From Cyanoderma ruficeps (taxonomy: Eukaryota > Chordata > Aves > Passeriformes > Timaliidae): a stretch of 64,000 nt of DNA. Each line of letters begins with the position of its first letter. Position 1 is the stretch's first letter. The stretch covers positions 9,084,399 through 9,148,398 of the forward strand of contig VZDJ01007747.1 in NCBI GenBank assembly GCA_008694505.1. The letters are read 5' to 3'. Made by a program: the position numbers and the translations under genes. Below the pieces are notes generated by a model. The model had not been told where the DNA came from, did no database searches, and worked only from the letters and a program-made list of their open reading frames with translations. Below, piece by piece: positions 36,801-48,648 of the stretch.

Positions 36801-39800
36801 CTCTGGTGAGGCAGATGGTGAGATATCAAGTGGACTAACCTTCATTTTAATGTCATTTCCACCTAGTCCTTTGGACTCTAATGACTACAGGAAGGGGTCT
36901 GCAACTCTGCTGGCCAGTGGCCTGTGGAGCTGCTTCTGCTGATGTATTTGGATAAATATGAAAGGAAGAGAGAGAGGGTATTATGAATCACATCCCCACA
37001 GGAAGAGGCAAATGAATTACAAGACTCAAGGACACCAGTTACTGAGTTAAACATCTGTTTACACCTACGCACAAAGGAACAACCTTGGCTTATGCTCCTT
37101 TAGGGTCAGGGTGGGAAGATAGTTGATTTTCTTCTGGAGCATGAGATGGACAAATGAACGCAGCTAGTGTTCTTGGCTGGATGTTCTGTTTGGATATGTG
37201 AAGAGAAAAGGGAAAAGTCTTGTCAGGAGAAAATAATGATATAAAGCACGGATTAAGCTGTTTAAGTGTGTTCCTGATTTTTAAAGAATTGAGAATGTCA
37301 ATACAGATAAACCTTGTTGCACTGTTGCTGCCTGCTTAGGCAAACTGCCCTTGCCATCCTAGTGAAGTGCTTTCCTCTCCTAGTATCTTCTCTCCTTTGA
37401 TGTCTGAAAGCATCCTACACTACCACTCATTAAAGACACCTTTCAGAAATGGCTTTTGGCTTTTGGCCTTACTCCTGGGCAAGGTGAAAATAAAAAATAA
37501 AAGGATTTTTTTTTTACTGATCATATTGGTAAACAGGACAATTGAGATCTATTTGAGATTATTTTCCTCTGAAAGGTGTTGATGACCACAGTTGCAGACC
37601 TGCCATAAAGAACAGGCATTAATACACCAGTAGTCCTTGCTCTTATTTCAGCTGCAGATTGCCCTCAGGGTGTAAAAACTAAGTCAACGTTTACTTTTGC
37701 ATAACGGCAACTTCTGCATAAGTAACTTCTGTAATGACAGACTCTGAAAATCTTCTCCCTACTTGTGTGCTCTTGTAACAGGAATTGCTCCTTTGGCATG
37801 CCACCCTGAAAGTAAATACAAGTCTTCGTATCACCTTCACCTTTCGTGGCACAGTGACAGGCAATATTTCTGTTAGACCTGCAGTATTGCCTGAACAGGT
37901 AAATTGGGGCCCAGCATCTCAACATCATGAGCTGTATAAGACAAATAAATAGATGAAGAAAGACCTACAATTGACTTACAGACAAATTCCAAGAAGTAAT
38001 AATTACATCTTCCAAATACGTACGTTTTGACATTCTTTTGATAGTAGATATTTATTGTCTTCTCAAATGGAGTTAGTCAAAGAGATCACCAGTCTTGCAT
38101 AAAGTGTTTTGTGGTGATGTGGGTTTTGAACATTAAGTCTAATCTAGACAACGACACAACTTTGCTACTCATTTTGTAGACACAGATCAGTGTATGACTC
38201 CCAGAGATCATCAATGAAGTTAGAGGATAAGCCATCTTTAAATTATTCGTTTCAAAATAGATAAATGCACTGCATTAAGGTGGAGACTTCACTTGGGATT
38301 TAGGCCACTCCATGATAGCAACACTGGTCTCCCTTTTGTTCTCAGTGGAAGTAATATGAATCTTACCATTGAATCAGTGCAAAAGATTTAAGTCAACTTA
38401 TGAATAAACATAACTGAGAGCACATTTGCAGGCAGTCTCTTAATGTTTATCTCCTGTATTTGTAAACAGGATAGTAGATTGAAATGCAAGTTTATAAACC
38501 TTGGCCTGAGGTATGTCATTTTCTTTTTACAAACATCTCTTTGGCTACTAAAGAAGAATAACCTAGGTAATTTTAATAAAAGGACTTGGAAATTTCTGTC
38601 CCTCCATCTGTTAACCAGTTAACTCATAATCGTACATGTAATGCTGTTAAAAATGCATAAACAATCACCTCAGCCTTAAACTGCACGCACTGCTTAAACA
38701 ACCTAGGAATATATTACTTCCCTAGCAGTGGCTATGGCTTACAAAACACATACAGAGCTGCTGCTTCCTATTTCTCTTCATTACATATGCTGACAGCTTT
38801 CAGATAATAAATACTTTGTTGTCATCTCTGAAGCAGCCAGCATTAAAATGAAGAGTGACTTCCCCCTTCTCCATGTGCGGCTGTGTTGGACAAGCTCCAA
38901 ATGGCCTGGATGCCCCACTGTTCACATCTAATTGTTTTCTGTGGGGAAAGCAGTTTACTGAGGGCATTTCAGGAAAGGGGAGCCAGCAGCCAGTGGCTCA
39001 ATGACTTTTACACTAGACAGCATGTAGATGAGCTAACAGTGTTGGCTGGGTTAAGAATTACTAAATATTGTGATCAGCTGCTGCAGGCATGAGAGGGATA
39101 GAAGGGCTGTTGCGAATAAGATAAAAACATTATTTCTGATTAACCCCTCTCCCCTTCCTCCAAATCAAAATGTGTTTCTCATATTTACCTAGGGGGTTTT
39201 TATGACTGTGAAAATATGATGGTGATGGATTAGAAATAAAGCAGTGAGTGTCTGTACTGAAATTAATTGATATACATCAACTATTTCAGTTCTGGTTTCA
39301 ATCTTACTTTATGTCTCTTAGAGAGAAGAAAGTAAAGAGTGTAATTTATTTTGAGCTTATTTTTGGTATTTCATTTGAGACTACATTTGGATAAAATTTA
39401 CCCAGGAGATGAAAGTGCTGATAAGTTATATGGTGTTTTTATTTGTCATTTCTACCTTAAATATGTCCAATACTTGAGAAAAAGTTAAATTTTAAAATGC
39501 AATGCTATCTGCAGTTAATTAAATGCTGTTTCTGGTTAGTACATATCCAACATTTCAGAAGTAGCAGACAACATCAGCTATCACATCATTGTTATTCTAC
39601 TATTCTATTCTCTTCTTCTGCATGAAGAAAACAACCCTTGCTCTTTTTTCACCTCCTAGTTGGTTTTCAACTTGAGCGAATGAGTTATTGAACTGAAATA
39701 ACCAGATAGCAGAAGGAACTGCTGGGGCTAAAAGCTAGTTTAACACTTCAACAGATTCTGCTTTAAGGTGATTAGTCAGTGTCTTTCTCCAACTGCGTGG

Positions 39801-40229
39801 CTCTGCTTCCCTCAAAGCAGTAGTAGCAATGCACTGTTGCACATACAGATGCATTTTTTAATATGTAATACCAAACTTGGAATTTTTTAAGATGTGCTCT
39901 AAGTTAATTTCTTTTATGTTGTCTTCTATATGGAAAATACAGGCATTAAACAGTCTCTCCTTTCTTTTGTTTTAGAGCTTGTTGACTTTTAAGCACTGTA
40001 AAAGCTTTTGCTGTCCTTTGTTGGTAGTATTTTTATGGTCTAACAGGACATTCGTGCTAGCTGGAAAGCTTCAGTCTTGCTCTTCTGCTTTAAGAGATGA
40101 CCACAGTTTTGACTGAGGCTTGGTAAGCTTTATTATCATGAGGATGCTGCCTGTTCTACTGAGGTGTCAGTGTCTGTATGCCTGGCAGAAAGCAGTGCTC
40201 TTTTGGTCAGTGCAGTGCTATGTGATTTA
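33886..40229. other. Intergenic sequence, no gene recognised
   Basis: This is AT-rich sequence without recognisable coding exons or named repeats. Short frames such as 35782-35991 (-) and 37665-37928 (-) show no family resemblance and are not annotated. Confidence 0.65.
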
Positions 40230-40441
40230 TCTCTCCAGTGATCAGAAGGTTCGTGCCGACCTAAACCTCCTGTGCATGTGACCTAAACCACCTTCCCTGC
40301 AGCCCTCCATGAGCATTGGTCATGACCTGTGCTCTGATCCCCATGTTCACATTCCTCCCTTATCCTTGGCCGTGCCGCATCCTGTGATTAATAAACTGAT
40401 CTCAATTACTTACTTTTGACAGGAGTGTGTAGTTTGTAACA
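40230..40441 (+). mobile_element. Possible LTR 3' end of a different family (low confidence)
   Basis: This is a comparatively GC-rich block with the look of an LTR R-U5 region. A C-rich stretch (tcctcccttatccttggccgtgcc) leads to an AATAAA at 40390-40395, then to tttgtaaca at 40441, a plausible CA terminus. It shares nothing obvious with the other three LTRs. The 5' boundary is unclear and may lie as far back as about 40010. No paired copy or target-site duplication was identified. Confidence 0.35.
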
Positions 40442-43400
40442 TTCTCCTGACCTTGCTACCACTTTCATCTTGTGTAAACAGTTTATCTATCAGTCACAGC
40501 TCTGTGCAGTCCCTTTTGGCCAACACTTAAGGCGAAGGTTTTATTTGAGCAGTGGGTGGTCTGAGCTATGTTCCAATGAAACTCATATCAGTGATAGAGA
40601 AGTGTACCCTAAAATGGTTGTTGTAATTATTTAGGATGGTACAACTTCGATTTAAACAGTAGTAAAATAATGACGGTGTCCACAAAGTAATTAGAATGCT
40701 TTCTTTTTCTTAAAAGTAGAATGAAACTGATTTCCTTATGGTCTCCAGTTGATAAAAAGGGAACTCTGTTATGCCTACTAAAAGATTCCCTCGTATACTT
40801 CCAAGTCTGAAATGACAGTGACAATATATATTAATCAGAAAAATTTGTGAAAAGACAAATAATAAAGAGCCTCCCATATTGATAACTTATTAATTTTATT
40901 GTTGTTTGGCAGTATGGTTGACTAAACACCTGAGACACAATCTGTACCAGATTTTTGAGACAGAAATGTAATTGAAAAATTTAACACAGTTTCCTAAAAC
41001 ATCCAGATAATTGTAAATATTTTTAGATACCCTCTGCATGTATATGGCATCCATATTTTTAAGCACATACATAAGATTTTAGTGGAAAAAGTGTAATGGA
41101 AACCATCAGACTTGACGTTTGATTCAATAACATTGAATTGCTACCTTCCCCCTCTCCATTTGCATGTGCTTTTGGTTAAACCTGTAATTATCATGATTAC
41201 AACTCCCTTCCCATTCACCTCAAAGAACAGAAAGTGCTTGTATCACATGTGTGACTTTTTTGTTCCCCTGCAGAACAAAGCACTTACTTCCTGTTCAGTT
41301 GTTCTCCGAAAAAATTTAACAGATTTCTTCATGATCTCCTTTTTCCATTTGATCATTTTGTGTATTTGGAAGGACTTTTGAAAGGATGACTTCCTTTTGA
41401 GCACATCTTTCTTAGTGCATTCTCCTTTAACAGGAAACAAAACATAGCTGTGTAAGGGTAGTAAGAAACTGTGGTGTGTGTGTGTCACACACTCCTGTCT
41501 CAAAGAGTCATGCTTCTGCTAGTGATTAAAGGTAACCAGCAATCAGCCCTTCAGCAGTCCCAAACAGGCAGGGGTAGCAATTACACCCTCTTTATGTTCT
41601 TCCTGGCCAGATGAGCAGAGGTAGGTGGTTGTGATGAGAAGCAGGAAAAACGGAAAGAAGTATTTTATATTTCAAGGAGAGGAAGAGGCCATCAGGTCAT
41701 TCCATGGTTTGGCAACCTGCATTGGGTGTGGTTGAGAGGCTGCATTTCAGACATTTGCATTGACTTGCAGTGTCTTATAGGACTTGGGGCTGAATTCCTC
41801 TATGTGTTTGAAACAACTTTTTTTTTTTTTTTGGGTTTTAGAAAAGTAAAACACTGATCCCATGTTTACAGCTAAGAAGAAATTGATAGTTTTAAGGTAT
41901 GTGTGCTTTTCTTATGACCTGAGTTGCTTTCTTTAGATAATTTTAAAATAAACCCAAGTAAATGGGTTTATTATTTAATGAAGGAAAAAGACATCTTTTA
42001 CAAGTATTACTTCCGTGAATACAGAAGTAAATATATTAGAAACCTAAAGAAAATTTTTATTCTTTCTATGTTTTGTTGCTCATTATTTATTTTTTTGGGA
42101 AGAGATTGCTCACATTTTTAATGTTGAGAGTGACCTTTGTGATTTGAGTTAAAAACAAATGGTGCAGAGCAAATTACTAGGGCACCCAAGCGTGTTCCCA
42201 ACTTTGCCACACCGAAACATTTGTTTGTTCTGCAGGGGCTTGGGATGAAAGCCCACAGGCTTTGTGAGATTGAGGACCATAAAAGATGGAACAGGTGGGA
42301 ATGCCTCATCTTTCCCTGTAGTAGCTCTTAATGTGCTACTGCTGCGTCTTTGGGGCATTTTTGTAATATATGTGCATGGCAAAGAGAAGAAAAGTGATGT
42401 AGACTGTATGTCAATGAGATGGGAATACAATTACTTGTTGTAGATGATGCTGAACAGTACTGCACCCATCTGCTCCTATTAAGTGAAACGAGATGTACTC
42501 CATTCTCTTTATGGTTAGATGACAACAGAACGCATAACCAGGCGTGTCAGAATTATTGGTTACCAGAGGCATTATTCAGATGATTACATATTTATTCTTC
42601 CACAACTCTACTCTTTTCCAGCTTTCTGTATACACATCATATCTCCTGAATGCTACAGTCAAGAGCACAGTGTTTTAAAATAGCCCTAAGATAAATGCCC
42701 ATGGGCTTTTAGCAGCCATTTAGAAATATGAGTTTAAAAACCATCTCTAAAATTCTTTGATATCACTTCAAGTGAAACAACTGGATCACAAAGAAAAGTA
42801 ATATAAGAAATCTTCCAAAATAGTTTTTTTTCCAAGCTAATCATCATAAATCTAAAATAATGAAATTATTAATGTGGTTTTGGTATGTCTATTAAATAAG
42901 GTTCCTCAACTGTGTTCCATATAATATTTATTACCTCCAAGATACTGTTAGGTTTCTGATCACAGTGGCTTTAGCTGCTGAAGCAACTAAAGATTTGTAG
43001 CCCTATCACCAATGTAAAATCACAAATGAATGTGCTCTGAAAACAGGAGTGCCTGGTTTTAAATTGATGCAGTATAGGTACACCTTCAAAGTTTTTTTTC
43101 AGATAAATTTTCAATGAGGTTTCAAGCCAATCTTTAAACCATGTTCTTAATTTTTTTCTGATTGCAGGTTGAGGTATCTCACAGCATTGGCTGGTGCTTT
43201 GTACATGCAGTGCTATGTCAATGAGAACTGAGGTGTGAAGAACTATGCAAAATTGTTAATGAAAAATTATGTTATTCTTAATTTCATTACCCATCTCTAC
43301 ATGCCTTTTCAACCTTGTGCTGTTTGTAAAATAGCAGATTTTTTTAATGTGACAGATTGAGATTGCAACAAATGAGCAAAATTCTTTCCTTGGCCTGTGA

Positions 43401-43550
43401 AGTGCTATGGAGCTGGGACTGAAAGCACAAAGCCTGTAGAGTCGCCTTACCTCACTTCACCTGCAAACTCTTAATGGGGGTGATTCTTCACTAGGGTTTG
43501 TAACTATGAGTAGAAGGTGAACCTATTTTATCTCTATTAGGGGAGACATT

Positions 43551-43589
43551 AATTTTCAATTTTCACTTTCAAATTTTCAATTTTTCAAG
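43551..43589. repeat. Degenerate TTTTCAA-type tandem tract
   Basis: About five imperfect copies of a TTTTCAA-like heptamer run head to tail. It is simple low-complexity sequence. Confidence 0.6.
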
Positions 43590-43740
43590 AACATCTGAAT
43601 GCAAGTCATCTAAAATATATTCCAAAAATAAATATCTCCCATGGACATTTGTGTTTAAAAACCTTATAAAAATTAAAATCTAAAATGATAGAGTGAAAGT
43701 TTAACCATACTGTTTAGTTACTGCAGAGAGGGCTAATTTA

Positions 43741-43793
43741 ATCTGCTTCTGATCAATATAAATTGGATCTGCTTCTAATTCAATATAAATTGA
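43741..43793. repeat. Tandem duplication of about 26 bp
   Basis: Two adjacent units both start atctgcttct and share caatataaattg. They run 43741-43766 and 43767-43793 and differ by one or two substitutions and a 1-bp length change. Confidence 0.8.
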
Positions 43794-46700
43794 ATTCCAT
43801 ATCACCAGACTTCTGTTGTTAACTACCCATTATGGAAAACTAGTTCCTTCTTTGCAGCCTTAATAATTGCTAAATATCTTTGTGTGATAACCCTTAATTT
43901 TATGATGCTCTACCTCTAAAGTCATGCTGGTGTGGCTGTGCTGAAGTAATTTCTTAGAGCAGGAAGCATTAGAAAATTGTGGTCAAGAAAACAAGAAAAA
44001 TCTGGGTTGTTTAGATATTGTGCACAAATGCTATGAAAGCAGACTCATCTAACTACCATGTTTGGGTCCAAGTTGTTCATACTGAGTTCAGTTGTATCAT
44101 TTATATATTCTCAGTGGGTTTACTACAAATGTCTGTATTCTCTGTTTCATTGCAGAGTACAAAATTTAAATCTACTATGCCTGTGACTTCTCTGTGGAGA
44201 GGCTGGAAAAGAAGGTGAATATAGTATGCTGTATATTTTACCTATTTCCATGCTGCAGATCCAAGGTCCCAGCTGAACTCCCTGTACTGAAAATCCCTTA
44301 AAAGATTTTATTAGAGCTTACAGTGGTGAGACTCTGCAGACAACCATTTTCAATGACTGGTTGAATTTAGAGACAATTACTTTAAGTTATTGGTCTGTAA
44401 AACAGCCCTGAAAAAAAGGAAATTGTTTCAGAAACAGACTGCAGATGGAAGAAGCAGGCATCTGAAGACTTGTAACCCTTGCGTAAAGATAGAAGACAAA
44501 ACAATCTCTCTCAGACTCGGTACAGTGTTTAAAGCCTTGGCTGGTAACTGCAGGCCAAGACCAAGCATGGAACATGAACTACAAAATGCAGTTGCCCCTG
44601 CATATCCAAGAAATATTTTTCCCTATGAAAACAGCTCCAGCTTCAGGTCAGACAAAGCGTATTGCTGCCTCATATGCAAACCATCTTTCACATTGCCCTT
44701 GAATAATGCAAATAAGCCAGGTGCAGGTTGCTCAGAGTCATGCAGAGGAACCATGGGCAAAATTATGCTTCTTTGAAAAATACTTTATGCCTTATACAAA
44801 CAAAAATGATCCTGGCATATCACCCTGGACTGGCACTATTACACACTCCTCAACTTCTTGCTGGGAAGCAGTGCTCACATCGGAGTTTGTAGGAGGTGGA
44901 CCTGCTGTTGCATCAAATTCCATAAAAACAGCTACTCTTCTGTCAAGAGCCAATTCCCACAAAAGTCTCTCTTTCTTGACTGGCTCAGAAATGTGTCAAA
45001 ACCTTGATAGAGTGCGTTTTAATCCCCTCCTGGATCATTCCAGCCATTTTTTGATTGCAGGTACAGAGAGTCCCAATGAGACCTAGTGTGGCTTCTGAGC
45101 ACAGAAGGCTTCAGCAAGCACATTGTCCATAGACCTTTGAAAGTGTAGTGAAACAAGTAAGTGTTATAAGAAAATACTGTATGGGAAGAGGAAGGTCAGC
45201 AAGTATCTAAGAAGATGAAGACTATTCAACAATGGAAGATAACTTCAAAGTACGTCAGGATGAGAGGTACACAAGAAGTAAGAAGCTGATTCTAAGTGTA
45301 GTTAAAGAAAAAAAAAGCAGCTCTTCAGATCTTTTTCAAAGATGTGAAGATAATATTTCATTTGAATTAGTAGGTGAACAATCCATGGAGATACTGGCAA
45401 TGCCAGGATGATGAAGAGGAGACAGTACAGTAACTTGCCCCTGAGTCCACAATGAGCTGATTACAGGACTTGAGGCTGTAACTGCAACAGGAGATAAAAA
45501 AGATTTAGAGAATGGATTTGTGCCAGGCAGAGAAATCTTGCACAGTTGGCCGAGAAATCCAACTATATGTAATGTGATCATAGAAGTGGAAGAAAAGATT
45601 GTGGCTGCATTCTAGGATCACATTAGAGATTGAAAATTATGAGAAGAGCAGCTTTTTCTCGTTTTGAGGCAGTCAAGTATGTAGCCTTAATCATCAACCA
45701 ACATCATACTTGATGGGAGAGTCCACCTTTTAAAAATGTAAGTTCAAGCATAACAGGACTCAAAAAGTGGAAGCTTTAAAAAATCAATTATAAAAGGAAA
45801 AATATGTGAAAGCTTCAAACTCAGAAAAAACTGAGGGGCCCATGCAAGGTTTCATGGTTCCTGCTGAGCATAGTTTTAATAAGTCATGAGCAAGGAAAGG
45901 CGGACACAGTGGTGAATTCAGAGAGAGGACACTTGGGGTTTAATTTAAAATTTCTTTTGAGGTGAAAGTTCTGGCTGAGGTGAGAGGTTCCTGCCCAGCT
46001 GGCAACCACGTGTGGGCAGGATCTGCTGTCCATGGGAGCAAGCATGTGTCGCAGACCTGCTGTAACTGAGATTTACTAGCTCTTGCTCCAAGGAAAACAT
46101 GAGATCTGGTTTTGGTTTGGCTTGAGACACAGGATTTTAATAACTCCAGCGGCAAACTTGTCAGAGTGTAATATGATCCTTTCAGTCAAAAATCTGCTTG
46201 ATTGTATTTATCTGTGATTTTTAAGGCTGCTCTAGTTAATTTAGGTTTGCATTTGTGACAGCCCATTTGTATTCTGAGATGATGGGTAAGTATGTGATTC
46301 CTCTCAGCCATGTTATTGATATACTTATCTTTTCTCCTAAATCAAGCATTTCTAATCTTTTTTTTACTACAAACCTCCAGATATCACTGAATAATTTTTT
46401 TGTTTGTCCATTGGGTTCTTCTGGTTTTGCTGCATTTCCCTGGCATTTGTTGATACCTGGAAGGAGAATCCTCACTTGAGACTGGCTCAGGAAAAGGAAG
46501 CCAGCCTTCTTTGGTCCTCATGAAGTCCTCACCATTTTCATACAGGTCTTATGGGCTACTTTGCTTTAAGCTATAAGATGGTCAAAAAGAGTGGCAAATG
46601 AGAGATAAATCAGACTCTCCTGTCTTGCTTCCAGGTTTTTGAAGGATTTTGCCCTATGACTGAATAATAGAACAGAATTCAAAACTGTTCAGAAGAATTC

Positions 46701-48621
46701 AAACCAATTCATTTCCTCACAATTCCTGACCATGATTCTGTCCTTTTGGAGTTACTATACAGCAGCTCTGGCAGAGCAATCGTGACTTTGGAAATCTGGA
46801 AATTTCCATGGCATACACACACAGAGTCAGCACAATAGTTCTGGAAAATTTTGGCATTACTGTGCACATATTACACAGCGTATTCGCACACAATTGTCCT
46901 GAAGTCTTTGGATCTACTATGCATGTGGAGTGCAGAAGGTCATCACGTTCTCCATATTGGAATTCTTTGAAAGAAATAGAGCAGTTCTATTTTTCTTTTT
47001 CTTAGTAGATAGCCTGTCTCCTCCTTTCTTGAGCCATAAGGATCCTAAAGGTTCTTCAGCAATCAAAACTGACTGTTTAAGATAGCCAGGGATACTGCAA
47101 AAAAACACAAATGTCTTTAGCATGAGTAAAGCACTTTGTGTAGGACTGTCTTCCTTGGCAAAGTGGCCACACCGTGAGGCACTGTAAAATCACAAGTGAG
47201 AGAAGGGAGCCTGCTACTTCAGGGTAACAGGACAAGATCTATTTTGCACCTTCACCCATGATTCATCTCGAGTAAACTGATATTTAGCCAGCAGGAGGTG
47301 AACAAATGTGATCAAAACATTTAATCCTCTGCTAAACCATTACTAAAATGTCTCAGCATTATCAGCTTCATTCTTGTTCCTTCCATGCCATTTTCACAGC
47401 AAATAATAGGGCAGTGTTGTCATTCTCTGCTTCCCTCATTCTAACAGACTGATTGAATACAACTGAGCAAATGTTTCCTATTCAGACTCAGTGGCACAGT
47501 TTTAGTTTTTGTAATGCTAGTGGCAGATCATTCTGAAATTTCTTCTGGGTCTGAAATTGAGATGCAATGAACTTTCTTCCACCCTTTTAAGCAGCACTAT
47601 GGGAATGACCAATAAAAATATGGATTTTGAACAATCAATTATAAAAACTTAGGGTCGGTCCTATTTTTTGATATGAAAGAAATTGAAATAGCACAATTTA
47701 TTTAATGTTGTCTCCCATACTTATTTCTTCTTCTACCCGTCCCTCCCATCCAATATTGTTAGACTTGGCATTTAGGGGGTTTTCCCTTGTGCTAACATCA
47801 GATTACATTGTCGTTCTCTTACTTTTCTAATCCTCTTCAGATATCTTGTAATTGTTCCTTTTCCTTTTCAAATACCTTATTTTCTCTTTTGCTTTGCTGA
47901 GTGATTCTTCAGGTAACCTTCTCTATTTTTCACTCCCAAGGGAGTCTCTTTTATCTACACAGATTTCTATTTAGCTTTCTTCTTTTCCTTTGCATAAGAG
48001 GCACCTGAGATCAGTGACCCTGGTACAAAACTGGCTGTCAGGACCGCATGGTGGGTCCCTTTTTTCTTTAAGAGCACATCAGAACTAAACAAAAGTTGCA
48101 TTTCTTCCTTTGGAGTTTATTGCTCTTCTGCATCATAAGTGTTTATCTTTTTTTGACTGACCAAGATTTCAGAAATGCAGTCTGATAAAATGCAACATCA
48201 AAGTTCATGTAGTAAATTAAGTTTGCAGAAATTTGATTGGCAATGTCTTTTGCCTCAGTATCTGAAAAAATTAAACTACCAAAGCCATTTCTAGGCCCTG
48301 CCATACAACGTTATTGCACTAGATGTCAGTGTTATACTTCTTAAAATAATGGTGGTCAGATAAATGCAATACAATCTCATGCTCAAAGAGTATTCGAAGT
48401 CTGCTGTTTTTGAGTGAGGTGTGGCCAGGAAAGTATTTAATAGCATGGTGCTTCCTGAAAGTACTCTTTTGTTTCGATTTATGTCTAAGCCAGTGTTCCT
48501 GCGTACAGAATGGAAAATGTTTCTTCTCTTTACAGCCAATGACACTCTAATTGCTGTGGATGTGATTGCTCTTCAAACATTTCTGTGCAAATGCTTTTTA
48601 CAAGAAGCAACAATTTTTTAC

Positions 48622-48648
48622 AAAAATCAGCTACAAAAGCTGATTTTT
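48622..48648. repeat. Perfect 11-bp inverted repeat
   Basis: AAAAATCAGCT (48622-48632) and AGCTGATTTTT (48638-48648) are exact reverse complements with a 5-nt loop (acaaa). The 3' arm ends in five T. No gene is adjacent. Confidence 0.8.

Noticed and set aside
41466..41490. GTGTGTG-T-CACACAC palindrome as a regulatory site
   Set aside because: It is the edge of a short TG repeat meeting a CA repeat, adequately explained as simple sequence.
44390..45086. Overlapping plus frames of 128 and 126 codons as a coding gene
   Set aside because: They are in different frames, have no recognisable domain and no clear splice context. A non-coding transcript cannot be excluded but is not supported.
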